Shown here: positions 1 through 11,440 of the stretch, in pieces | Layout: the number at the start of each line of letters is the position of its first letter | Position numbering within the stretch: the first letter of the stretch is position 1 | Origin: Ptychodera flava | Lineage: Eukaryota; Hemichordata; Enteropneusta; Ptychoderidae | Direction: 5' to 3' | NCBI RefSeq assembly: GCF_041260155.1 | Contig: NC_091946.1 | Location: 19,557,353 to 19,621,352 of the forward strand | DNA: 64,000 bases | Notes under the pieces: model-generated | What the model was told of the DNA's origin: nothing | The model's input: only the letters and a program-made list of their open reading frames with translations | Database searches by the model: none | Translations under genes and position numbers: made by a program

Positions 1-449
1 TGGTTTCTGACTCTTAGGCAATGCCAGATATGTGATGGTAATTGTCAAGATGTTTCCGTGCATATATATCAGTCACCAACGGAGTCGCTCAGGTACCCCA
101 AACATTTGAGGAAATCGCTAAAATACAACGGGTTAAATAACAGATTGCCATGAGAATTTTATGGTATTTGAGTGCCTTACAACAAATTTGATAATTACTT
201 TTTTGAGTCGACAATTTGAATCAACCAGGCAGTTTCCTTAATGCAAGAGCTTTTGTGTTAAAATTATGACACGCACAAGAAACAAATAGTAATTTTCATG
301 TTTCTCGTCGCCCAAATCGGATACAAGTGTTGTCGCAAAGCCTTATAACATGGATTCGAAGACAAGAAGACAGAAAGGCAGATAGAAAGACATCAAAGTA
401 TGCTGTACTTCTCAAGTTGTAAGAATACGACCTTTTGTTGATCTTTCAG
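1..449. other. Non-coding flank upstream of the membrane-protein gene
   Basis: I see no coding exon here. Position 449 closes a pyrimidine-rich stretch ending in CAG, which could be a splice acceptor for a 5' UTR exon or chance sequence. Confidence 0.4.
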
Positions 450-3400
450 ATGGCTCCGAGCCGGTTAAAATCAATCCAAAGTATATTGCTAGTTCTTCGT
501 TTGCTTTCACAATATTCGGCACAGAATTGTGGTAAGTATCGGCAGAAGCTCATATGTTATTTTTTATTATCGCTGAAATACCCATTATTTTTATCTTGTA
601 TATTAAATCAGTCAAAAGCAGCTGCGACTTGAATTGGTTTAAAAACGTACCTTTAATACATTTCTCTACCTAAATATAAAAGTTTTGATTTCTATCAAAG
701 TCGCGGCTTGTCGTTGTTGTGGACTGAAATTCAGACCTTCCAAATGTGCAACGACGGTAAATCTCCGCCTCAGCACCTAGATGCCCTGGTAAGCGTCTAT
801 CTTCACCTTTAGATCAAATTCTTAATCACGGGCATATTCAGGCAAGCATCAATTCCGATTATCATGTGTTTTGTTTGCTGCTTATTGCTTTGGCTGGGGA
901 ATAGAAAAAAACTTCGAAATCATGGTTGTTAGTTCTCCTGTCGTGTTTGGTGGCCTTTAAAAGGGGCGTTTGTTCTGAGTTTCGCACCTGCAAATACATT
1001 TAACTACATTTTTGGACCATGTAGCATTTGTCACATTCTTTCTTATTTAGCTGGTCGTGGACTGACATATTTAAGCCCGGAAAGTGAGTTCTCTGTACAT
1101 GCCATTAAACCTATTATCGTCTCGAATGTACTTCTATATGTTACAAACTTTTTCAAAGACATTTCATACACTAGAAATGAATGTTATGCCTCTGCGTTTC
1201 TTCGCAGTATGATTTCACAATTATGAGGAAAGGATTAGTATCTCGTCGATTCTGTCAAAGACAGAATTACCTACGAACTTCAGTTTTTGTTCCTTTCAGA
1301 TTTAAAAATTGAAAGTTTCACGATAACAAATCCAGATCCAGTATCCGCAAACCTGGTGTTCGAAAGAGATATCCCAAAGGCGGTCTATACATCTGCGATG
1401 TACGTGAGGAACGATGGGCCAGACGACCTAACAGCTGTGACGCCACCGACAAGGAATTACGATGTGAAGATGTACATTTCTGGTCTTGATGTCCACGGAA
1501 ATATGGACGATCCCATTGAGGTTATAGGATACTTTCTCCAAGACAGCACAGATAGACGTAGTGATTCATTGCAAATATACTCTGTTGCTGGCGACGAACA
1601 TTATTATCTGACTTTTGGTTACAGTGTAACGTACCCTGGCGATAAGTGTCTTACCCACAGTCATCTATGCATGGTTATAGAGAAGGACCTTGGAGCAACC
1701 TATGTTGACAACAAATCCACGAATGACTTTAATTGTGTAAAGTTCATACAAGGATTTGGAAATGCCGGTTTGACCGATTGTCGATCAGGTTAGTGTGCAT
1801 GAATGCGCTTACGATTTCTCTATGATTGCAAAGATCTTTTCGAGGAAGATGACATTGATTGTCTTTATCCCCTGGAGAACCACGGAGTCAGCAGTCTACT
1901 TTATACAAACTAACCTAAAATACTAAATTACTTTCGATTTTTATCATTGATGTAATACAATATGTTTCTGCGTGTTCGACTTAGTGTGTAGGGTTTTGCA
2001 GAAAGAAAAGTTGGAAAGAAAAAATTCTAGTTAAGAAAATGACTTGTATATATTCACCGACACACAAAATCCTGTTGTATTATTAGATTAAATTTATCGT
2101 TATATACCGAGCATGAGAAAAGGGAAGTATAGTCTTCTGGTGGCCGTAAAGATGTAAAAATATGAACGTTTGCGAAAAATTATCGTGGTTAATTTCAGGT
2201 GAATTATACTGGTTGACATTAAGGGAACATTCAAAAGGAATCCATTTAAACATAATGATAGAAAACATTATAAACGAATAATTTATTCAAGCTTGGGTTA
2301 ATTGTGTCTTTCAGAGGTGGAGACGTCTAATTTGGTGTTGATCCCAACATATGCAAAATTCATCACCAACTGTCCAGTCAACATCACATTTGACATCGAT
2401 CTCAAGAACATGGGTGGTACCAAAGTACCTGGTGGGGCATCTAACATAGGATTCTCAGCGTTTATTGGGAACTCCGACAGCGAGTCTGCCACCATTCAAT
2501 TCGACCTTGATGGCACACTAATGCTAGGGAATCTCGACGCAGGCATTGATGAATGGGACTTGACAACGTACTCTGGACACCAAGTTAGCATCCAGATTCC
2601 TGAAAAAAATTGTCAGTCATACACACACTTCTGTGTGGTATTCCAGAACGGTGGGTATAGCTGAGTAGAGTAACAAAAGGGTGCATATGATGTCAAACTT
2701 TCACTGAAACTTTACACAGTAAATTTCAAACTATTGTCAAATCAAAGTTCAATTTGCACATCTTGGTACAAGAGATGCAAATTATCAAAAACTAGACCGG
2801 TATTAGAAATTCAAAACAGCTGCCGTACTCTGTGTGAACTATGATTGAAGAGAATAAGTTGTCGATGTTCACAAAAGATAAGATAGTGCAAACTTCATTT
2901 GTTCTGCAACGTGCAGGACTGTAGTCTACACAGGCAGCAAGTTGGAATAATACTACGTAAATATGAGAGTTCAAACATCTATTTCTGAGGCGGGTATTAC
3001 CTGTTAAAAAACTGTAGCTGTAGAATTCGATAAAGTTCATCAGTTTTCCAGAAAACCAACTAATTTTGATATTATTCTCTATGTAATGGCTGTAATTAAT
3101 ACAAAATGTTTGTCATGAAGACACAGGGTACTGTTTGCAATAGGCAACGTTGGTGTAGATGAATTAATTAAAGTCAAGACTTACAGGGCCAGAAGTTGCA
3201 ACTTTTGATTAGTTTACCTCTGTTTTGTTTGCCATGTTATCTTTAATTTTCTCATTCTACTTCCCAAAGGATAACGAGATGCGTAGTGATGAGCTCGTCA
3301 ACGTAGTCGGTTCAGCCTGTATTGTTATTGTTTGTAAATGGATTGGTCCGGACCAGAATTCAAACTTTAACAGTAGCATCAGTGTATTTTACGGGAGCAG

Positions 3401-4153
3401 AACAAGAACTTGCAATTCATGTTCAAAAAAAAAAGTGACACAAATCATCAAAAGTGACAGCTTCTGGCCACCACTTCAGACTTTATACATAGATCACTGA
3501 TAATTTTGACATGATTTTCGGATTAAAACAACAATTGTGTTTTTCAAATAGAACAAAGATACTAGGAAATAAGTAAACATTACCGCCAATGGAGCTCGGA
3601 ATTTAGCGGATTATTTTTTAATTATACTTTTATCCACATGGAGGAATGATTACAATAATGTAAACCATTGGTCGGACAGAGTTGATCTTTATCATCTCCA
3701 AAGTAACATTACCAAAACTTGCACTGACGTTACTATAGCCCGTAATTTGTCATTATTGCAGTTGGAAATGTACCTGATGCCGACGAAACCAACAACATAG
3801 TGTGTCTTTCTTTTGGTGAATCTGGTATCGGACCGATTGACTGTCCGGCCGAACCAACCGACGCCGTGATCACGACAGTGGTCGATGTGGCATCGTCTCC
3901 GAATATCACTGCGGGCGCTGTTACCATCCAGCAGGAAAATGCCGATTACCTGAGTCTTCATGTCGGCGCCGTGGTGGGAATTGCTTTGGGTAGTGCCATC
4001 GCTGGGGCTTGCCTGGTTCTGTTTCCTATTTTGCTCAGAGGAGTGATAGCTAACAGATGTAAAGATCACGGCTCATCGATGGATAGAAACCAAGACAAGG
4101 AGAATGAACCGAAGGACGAAAGCGTACAACTGATGATCTTAACAATAGGATAG
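450..4153 (+). CDS. Two-domain type I membrane protein, 5 exons, unrecognised family
   Basis: Exons 450-531, 1051-1083, 1300-1788, 2315-2650 and 3762-4153 join to a 443-residue protein. Every junction is GT-AG and phase 1, and the frame stays open throughout. Residues 1 to about 24 look like a signal peptide (hydrophobic SILLVLRLL). Exon 3 encodes a beta-rich domain ending in CLTHSHLCMV and TNDFNCVKF. Exon 4 plus the start of exon 5 repeats it, ending in CQSYTHFCVV and DETNNIVCLSF, so the ectodomain is an internal duplication. A Thr/Pro-rich stalk follows, then a TM segment at about residues 381-405 and a charged tail of about 38 residues. NIT and NKS sequons are visible. The closing D-E-x-N-N motif recalls CARDB-like beta sandwiches, but that is inference. 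The ATG at 450 is chosen because the signal peptide begins there. It directly follows a CAG that could be an acceptor, so a 5' UTR exon may lie upstream. Confidence 0.83.
2651..3761 (+). other. Intron 4 of the membrane-protein gene
   Basis: The donor GTGGGT at 2651 and the acceptor ending in TTATTGCAG at 3761 are both phase 1. The intron splits the second ectodomain just before its DADETNNIVC ending. The first ectodomain has no intron at the matching place. No further exon is visible inside. Confidence 0.65.
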
Positions 4154-4455
4154 GCTTGTTTGTCATCGCATAGTTAGAAAAGTGATTAGCATGTATATTG
4201 CCATTATTTACAAACGTAAATCCAATTGTAGGGTTGCCGTCACGCTTATAATACTAAACCGGCAGTAGAAGAACATAAGCTACACACTCGTCGGAGTATT
4301 CCACAAACTGTCATTTTCTGAATACAAAGTTTCAGAAACGGTAAAATTATAGAATTGATAAGATACCGAGTTAAGTTATCTTAGTGTGACGGCCTGGACA
4401 ATGCCTAGCGAGCATTCGATATCAAACTTAAATAACCACCATCAAAGATTACCCA

Positions 4456-4461
4456 AATAAA
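4456..4461 (+). promoter_or_regulatory. Poly(A) signal AATAAA, membrane-protein gene
   Basis: An AATAAA hexamer lies about 300 nt after the stop codon. The convergent lectin CTL-A ends about 450 bp further on, so the two transcription units are tail to tail. Confidence 0.45.
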
Positions 4462-4911
4462 TATGTAAAACATATTAGACAAGTCTGATATGGCCATACA
4501 GTCACTTGGAGGGGGTTTCTTAAGTTGGGTAGCTAAACATAAAAATACTAACATATGTTCAACATGCTAACTATCATTTACCAATATTTGAAATTCAAAA
4601 TGGCCTCCTTCCTTGTGTTCACTCAATGCAGAAAAATGAAATTTGGTCTTGGTATATATTGTGCTTGTATTGCGAATATACGAATTCGGTTTTTGTAAAG
4701 TTCTCGTAATGTTCCTATCAGCTGCAAACATATGTTCCCATGCAAACCAGAAGATATGGCGTGTATTTAAATCTCTCGGCATTCACTCAAAATGTTCTTT
4801 AACGCAATCGATAACTGCCAAAAATTAAAAATGACACACAAGTATTGCGATGAATTTTTAGGTATATTTATCACTGTGATATGAATGATATCATCATACA
4901 TAGACTGTCTT

Positions 4912-4917
4912 TTTATT
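4912..4917 (-). promoter_or_regulatory. Poly(A) signal of CTL-A
   Basis: AATAAA on the minus strand, about 46 nt beyond the exon 5 stop. The motif and its context (AATGAATAAAA) recur after exon 5 of CTL-B and CTL-C, which supports the transcript ending here rather than soon after exon 4. Confidence 0.65.
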
Positions 4918-4962
4918 CATTACGGTTCCTCTACGTTCTCTGGTACTATTTTCGTTGATCGC

Positions 4963-4996
4963 CTAATTTCTACGATTCTGTGTTTTCATCGGTGAC
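4963..4996 (-). CDS. CTL-A exon 5, short terminal coding exon
   Basis: The acceptor CTTCCAG precedes this exon, which completes the phase-2 codon left by exon 4 (donor GG|GTAATG at 5866) and adds eleven residues before TAG. Paralogues B and C keep the acceptor position, the phase and an AATAAA just downstream. CTL-A lacks one A present in C (GTCACC against ATCAACC), so its tail is read in another frame (SPMKTQNRRN) from that of C (STDEYSES). Confidence 0.6.
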
Positions 4997-7900
4997 CTGG
5001 AAGTGGAAATATAGACATTAAATTAATGTTGACATATTCACAATTTATGGAATCAAAGAAAAATTAAAAATCCGTGCGGTATTCACTTGTATACAGCAAT
5101 TAAAGGGATAAAGTATTTCTTTTTCAGCTTCATCCTTGACTTTTGTTTCACATTAAATGTTATTCAAGTTGCTTTACAACTCAAAACGAGCTGAGCTTTC
5201 TGGCCAACTTCGTGCAGCCAGACAAGATTAAAACACTTTAGATTCCCAGCCGTTAAAATCGAGGTCCGGACTGTACATCTGCTACCATACATGACTGAAT
5301 ATACATTGTTAAGTAAAGTTTGGACCATCAATCAAAAGCTCGTCAAAATGACAAATTGATTGGTGGCATAATTCAGATAGATAAGTATAACAGCTTTCAT
5401 TTTTGTTTTGGCAATGTTTATCTGTCATAGGAAGCCAAGTTGGAATGGGTGTAGATAATTTGTATCCGTGGGTCACAAGTTACATGATCATTTTGCATTC
5501 AGTGGCGGTAATGCGTCGACATCATTTTGTACACTGAGTGACGTTATGCAAGTATTTTATGTATTCTTCAAGCGAAATATGGTCAAAAGAGGGACTTTAA
5601 CTTGTCCCGTCAAGCAAGAATACATCCAGATTTGTTTGGTTTCTCTTTTGTGACTATAAAAAGTAGTTAGTAAAATTAGTGTGGCTAAATTGTCATCAGT
5701 TGACATACATGAAGTTATCGACTACTGTGCGTTTTTATGATCCCGATAGTCACAGAGGTTTTAGCGTGATGGAAATAATTATTGTCCGATACAAGCGCGT
5801 CATAATGCTTCCATTGTTGTAAACGGGTAAACAGAGTGCCACATATGGAAGCTTGTAAAACATTACCCCTTTTGTTCACAGATGTATCCTCGTTCTTTAT
5901 CGCAGGATTCATCATTCCATTTGCCATTGCGGTGATCTCGCATTTCCACACAGTTCTCCTCAGTACCACCATTTGGTTCATTGTCATCCCAGTTCCTGTA
6001 CCGACTCTATCAGGAAAGATGAAGGTTTCAAGCTATTTAGTTCTTTGTTGTAGTAAATTACCGTTGCATTGACAAGTGCAGTAGTTTGACACATTCGATG
6101 TTGATTCTTGGTGTACACAATCCTTTCTGTGGTAATATGTCATTTTTCTAGCGCAATCATAAGCCTTGGGGGGGCAATGATTTCAATGTTATTTAATTAT
6201 CTTTGTTTTCATTAACTATGGGTAATCGACACCACCCATACAAGTTCATCTCCATATTACTGTACAGCTTTACAGGGAAGAGTATAATTTTGTAAATATT
6301 CAAAAGTTGTAACATTACTAGGTCAATGAGTTAATGACATAGTGTATGAGAACTCACCGTAGCATTTCCATCCCATTCCCAATAGCCTTCAATACGATTG
6401 TCATTCAGTCCAATCCACACCTGTCCACCTTCGAGATCAATAATGTCTGTTTCGAAGCAGAAACTTTTGATCAAATAAGGGTTTGCTCTCGTAAACAAGC
6501 TTTTAACTGAGATCAAGTATTGGGAGACAATGGAATGTACGTGCCACACGTATCAATTTCACTGTGACAAAAATGGATTGTACCATTTACACATCCTGAA
6601 GTAAGATGTTTGTCAAGTGCAGATAAACTTTATTTTGCATGAGGCAAGGGACATAGGAACGTGTACCGAGGTACGAGTACATGTAAAAAGTCATACGCAA
6701 ATCATCCGCTATGTTCTGGCTACTTATTATGAAAGGACAAACACTCACACACACAAACACTCGCACATACAACACACACTGACAGATAGACACAGACACA
6801 CAAACAGATACTGACAGACAGACGGACAACCACACTATCAAAGAGGATTTACATCGGCAAGTACCTATCAAAAATTGATCCTCTTGGTAGTCGTCAATTG
6901 CTGCCAGGGTAGCATTGAAGTTTTGACACTGTTCTCTAGCTTCATTCCATCTATAGTGGCGTTCTTTATAATAAAAGTAACAACTCCCTCCAACGTTTTG
7001 GTCGCATCTGAATATGATATCTGCATTAAAAATAACAAAATAGGTAAAAATCTAGACTATTGTTGTCTATGCATCCTTACATTTAAGCACTGTTGATTTC
7101 GATACTTCGGGGAAATGTCTAATACAACAGTTTTAAACTACACCCGAAATCGGAGTTATTTGGTTGCCATAATTAGTCTGTTGCTTTCACGTTTATTAAG
7201 GACACAGATGGACAGGAAACATGCATGTGCCATGGATGTGAAACAACATCGATGAAAGTTATTACCATGACAAAGCTTCTCCATCAGAGGTATGACATTC
7301 ATTACGATAAAATGGGCCTTCAAGACAAATTTTCGGATTCCTAAATTCTTTCAATACTTTCCTGATCTACTGATGTTAGTATTCATGTTAAGCATATGGA
7401 GTAAACGAAAATTTACCCATCTGCTTTGTAAAAAGAACCGAAATTTTAATGAAGCGGCCATTTTGAATATCAAACTTCATCTTTTTCAGATAATTATCTT
7501 TCTTTAATCCCAAGTTTTGCAACTTGATCCCTAAAATTTAATTCTTGGTCGTGAAAAAGAAAGGTTTAACGTTTATTTCAGGAAAATGTTTCATTGTGCG
7601 TCTATTTTTCGACGATTGCACCATTCCGTTGGCACCAGTTACTTTGCAGAAAATGTTAGGTATCTGTTCGCTTAAGTAAATGTACTTTTATTGATACATG
7701 TAGACGTGTTGAATATTGTAAAAGATGAAATGTATTTCAATTACAGCAAATTACTGATCTGTATTTCTTGACTAGTTTGAACATCGTCTTTGAACATCAT
7801 TCTCTACATTTTCACATTTTCAAATTCTCTAATACCATGACTTAATACCGAGACAGAAATCAAAACGTTATGTACGAAATGGTTAAAAAATACCGTCAAT

Positions 7901-8198
7901 TTGCTGTTAAACCGAATACTGTTAATCAAGACACACGCTATACGTTGATATCATTCAGAGGAAAATCAAAAGCCTTACTACTTTGCGTTTCATCTTCTTC
8001 GCTATCTTGATCAGAACCCGGCTCGGTATCAACTTCTTCATCAAAATCTTCTACACCTGCCTCTATACGGAAGTCGTCAGCACCAACCCTTTCGTGATCT
8101 TCAGCTTTCTCGACGGGAACATTTTCAACCGTTCCGCCAAAAGGGACAGCCAAGGTTAGGCCCAATAAAGCGATGAGTTTTAATCTTAGCATCGTCAT
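4963..8198 (-). CDS. CTL-A: secreted C-type lectin, single long-form CTLD
   Basis: Minus-strand exons 7979-8198, 6865-7020, 6358-6446, 5867-6006 and 4963-4996 give 212 residues. Phases run 1, 1, 0, 2. Exon 1 holds the signal peptide (LIALLGLTLAVPFGG) and a very acidic linker. Exon 2 carries the N-terminal cysteine pair ([13 protein letters not shown]) and the helix region up to QFLI. Exon 3 holds VWIGLNDNRIEGYWEWDG. Exon 4 holds YRNWDDNEPNGG, the DHRNGKWND site and the last cysteines. EPN plus WND is the mannose-type Ca2+ site of the family, so a secreted, Ca2+-dependent, sugar-binding protein is predicted. If exon 4 is not spliced, translation stops at 5863 and gives 202 residues. Two start ATGs are possible, 8198 and 8192. 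The second matches the start of paralogue CTL-C. Confidence 0.88.
6745..6835 (+). repeat. CA/ACAGACAG-rich microsatellite in CTL-A intron 2
   Basis: Imperfect CACACA and GACAGA repeats lie about 30 nt downstream of exon 2 on the minus strand. The same tract sits at the same place in CTL-C, where it is longer, so it predates the duplication. Confidence 0.8.
7021..7978 (-). other. CTL-A intron 1 (transposon empty site)
   Basis: Phase-1 intron. The stretch at about 7560-7725 aligns to CTL-C intron 1 on both sides of a 3.57-kb palindromic element, so CTL-A preserves the unoccupied site near 7675 (AAGTAAATGTAC). No exon is seen inside. Confidence 0.7.
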
Positions 8199-8609
8199 GA
8201 ATCAAAACTCAAAGGTCGGAGATATTTTTTCACTGAAATTACCTTCGTCAGTGACAAGCCTTGACGTGACCCACTCGTCTGGTGCAAATATTAAGTGTCA
8301 TAACACGCCACATGCTCATTCTTTACCGCTATTTGCTACAACGTGTCACGTGACTTGACATGACGTTACAGATTATGGAGATCCTTTCTGAAAAATGTGA
8401 GAATGCTATGCCAAAAACCTACATGGCAATAGTGCCATAGTTGTTCATATTGATTTCCTCAGTTTAACCTTAACTTTGAGGAGAAAGATTATTTTGAAAA
8501 GTTTCAAATCTGATGTTAGACAATCGTTCATTCACACGTCACTTTGTTAGGTATTTATATTCTCCCTTACATACGATTTCATGCGAGAAAGAAAATACAT
8601 AATGACATC
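8199..8609. other. Proximal upstream region of CTL-A
   Basis: About 0.4 kb directly upstream of the lectin start. I see no clear TATA box and no ORF worth reporting. It should hold the core promoter by position. Confidence 0.4.
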
Positions 8610-10340
8610 TGTGAGAGTTTAACATCGTAAGCAGGTGTGTGTACACGTCATATATTTTCATGCGTCATGACTGCATTCATTAACATGTTGTGTCATGTGT
8701 TTGTTTGTTTGTTTGGTTTGGTTTGTTTTTTTTTGTTTTTTCTTTGTTTTGTTTTTTCAATATTTGAAAATAAACTGTCATTCAGGAGAAGACAGTATCG
8801 TCCACAGTAAACTGTTTAATCATGAACAGTCTTCTTTTATACTGTTTGGAAAATTCACATAACGACATAACGACCCTCAATTACACAAATCATGATTGCG
8901 CCTGATTAATTACTCTTATGGCACTGTGTGTTCATGTTATCTGCACGCGTGATACAACTAAAATCACATCACATCACGCGCGTTTCTGGTTCATATTCAG
9001 GCGGACAATCTAGAACAACACGCTAGACCAAACAGAACAACTTTGTGAAATCATTTGATGTACGTATGACGCATTCGGACGTAGAGTGACTCTGAGTCAG
9101 CAGATTAGAAGAGGTGGACTACGGTGAGGTAACTTAGGGGTGCCTAAATAACAAATAGGGGAAGAGTGAAGAGGAACATGACTGTGATTTCTGTCAAAAA
9201 AATGCAAGGTAGAATATCAAAATGCAACTTCAAATGTCGTCAAATGTGGGTTTGAGAGTTGTCGAAGGAAACTACAAGAAAGAGCGCTATTAACGGTGGG
9301 ACATGAAGGGACCTCGAGTAAAATTTGGGAAGTTGATGATTCTATATGCACGTCTGGATTTGTCTGGATTTTAGATTACCCCCCCCCCCCGACAGACACT
9401 TTACAATATGCTATAGATATTTTTGCATCTATTTTGTTGAGAACAAATTACACCGCTGTGACTGGTAAGCTCCTCTGGTTCACTTCCCGTGCTATACAGT
9501 CGCTAGTCAAATTAAAAACAATACGATTGGACAAAATGTGGAGAGTTACATGTCTATCATTCGGCTTTAGCGTTCTTTGTATTATCTCTTGGTCGTGTGT
9601 TACCAACAAGACACTTGCTATTTCCCTTCACGTACAGCCCCTCGTGGTAATTTATCTTACCATATTTCCGCCATTGACCCTATACCATGTTCTAACATTT
9701 GAAATGATTCGCAGGTGGCGACAAGAATCCTTCGAGGGGGCTTTATATGCATGACTATGGCAATCAATAATTCATGTTTATACAGCACAGTGCCCTTTGT
9801 TAGGACTAAATTTAGTATCCTCCATTTAATTGTGATCAAGTCATGTATCATGTAAACACCTGACGACTGTTAGTCGTATTTCTGGCACTGCAGACCAATT
9901 TGATCACTGGCCCCATTACTACCGCTGGCTGCGCTGTGCTCACGAAAAGGGACTGGTATGCTCTATTCTATCCATTACTGTCATTTTTCCAACTTAATTG
10001 AGCAATCTGATGGGTCAGTGGCTTCTTGAGAGATCATAGATGGTAGCATTCAATGGTGATGTAAACTTTGTTGTGCGTTCAAAATTGTCCAGGAATCGTA
10101 CTGTATAAATAGATGGGACAGGGAATCAGACAAGCGATGTACCATGCCGATCTCGTGAGAACGTCTTCAAGGCATGGAAAATATTGTCCGTGATTCAATA
10201 TAGACAGTGTCGGAATCTTGGCAAATGGCTGCCACATACAGGACCCTTTTCGTGGGAACAGCAGAAATAAATAGAGCACGGGACCAGATAGATTAATTGT
10301 AAATTTCAAATGAAGGCGAACATCAGGCTTACGTACACCT
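8610..10340. repeat. Upstream block shared with CTL-D (copy 1)
   Basis: Long stretches match 22890-26000, upstream of CTL-D. Examples are TTTAACATCGTA with GTGTGTGTACA, TCAGGAGAA followed by GTCCACAG, ATTCGCAGGT with CGCGACA-like sequence, GTGATCAAGTCATGTATCA, and GATGTAAACTTTG. The order and orientation agree, so this is a segmental copy of non-coding DNA that travelled with a lectin gene. A GTTT/T-rich tract (8701-8757) and a run of Cs (9380-9390) lie inside. The open frames seen here are not conserved between the two copies. Confidence 0.72.
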
Positions 10341-11440
10341 GACCTTTGGCGGCGCACTGCTGTTGTCAATTGTATTGTTAAACAAATCTGGCCGTATTGC
10401 ATACGCAGAGATTGGAACAAAAACAATGAAAGAAGAAACAAAGTTAAATCAGCCAATTCTTGGTCCGTTGGACCCGTTTAACGATTTTTTCCTTGAAAAC
10501 TTGTATATATTTTATTGCCTAAATTTGCGTAAGATTCGAACATGCAGGGGTTTCTTTAAATTTGCCCCATCACATTTCAGGGGAGGATAGATGGGTCCAG
10601 GCTTGTTTTCCTGTGGATAAACAAGCAACGGCTTCCCGGTGTGTGCACAGTTACGACGTTGTACTTTATCAATAATATTTTCCGAATAATCCTCCTCATC
10701 ATCACACGCAAGTTTCTTACTTTGCATTCGTTCTTTGGTAGAGTATGGTAATTTTAGGTTTGTTTAATGTTTTATCGTGTTTTTATCGGTTTAATTGTAG
10801 GACCATTGGTAGTCCCGAGGTGTCACTGGGCTCCGAGTACGGCAAATTAAATTACGTACAAACTCTAAAATTGAGGGGTTTGAAATTCTAAATTTTTGGC
10901 GAAACACTTACGTGAAAAATCCCGAGAGAGTCACAGGGGTTAAGATCAAAATTTTATTAGGAGATACATGATCAGAAGTCTGTATTATGAGGCCAGATAA
11001 GGATGATAACTGCAGTAAACTACTCACACACTCACAAGTTGAGAGGGGTTCGAATTCTATTTTTTGGCGAAACTCTTATGTTAATTCGTGATAGAGTCGC
11101 CAATGTTAATCGCAGTAGCATATTAATCATGAACATTTGTCTTAACATCTGCATGCACTAAGATAGCATCGACTACTCCAGTGTGCATCCAGTTATGTCG
11201 AGCCTAGATGTATGAGTAGTGTACTAACGACCATCAGGTCAACTAACTAGCCAATTGATCTGACATTTAATAGATGTTCCTTTTCCAGGAGTTTGGCAAC
11301 CATAGACTTATTTCCTCTTTTAATACATGATGGTCCTGAAGTATTCCAAAGTTCCTTAAAGGATATGATAAAGCTGGTTAGGTCCTGTATAGTAATAATA
11401 AGGCGTCTAGTATTTTTCGTATCATATGGGTTGCAGAAAT
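10341..11440. other. Intergenic, with a degenerate direct repeat
   Basis: No gene is seen. Two copies of a ~65-bp stretch with the shared core TTTTTGGCGAAAC lie at about 10869-10940 and 11035-11105, roughly 166 bp apart, and read as an old tandem duplication. Confidence 0.5.

Noticed and set aside
5836-6072. Plus-strand frame with a hydrophobic stretch, repeated at 12860 and 28208
   Set aside because: It is the antisense of lectin exon 4. Its repetition simply reflects the lectin paralogues.
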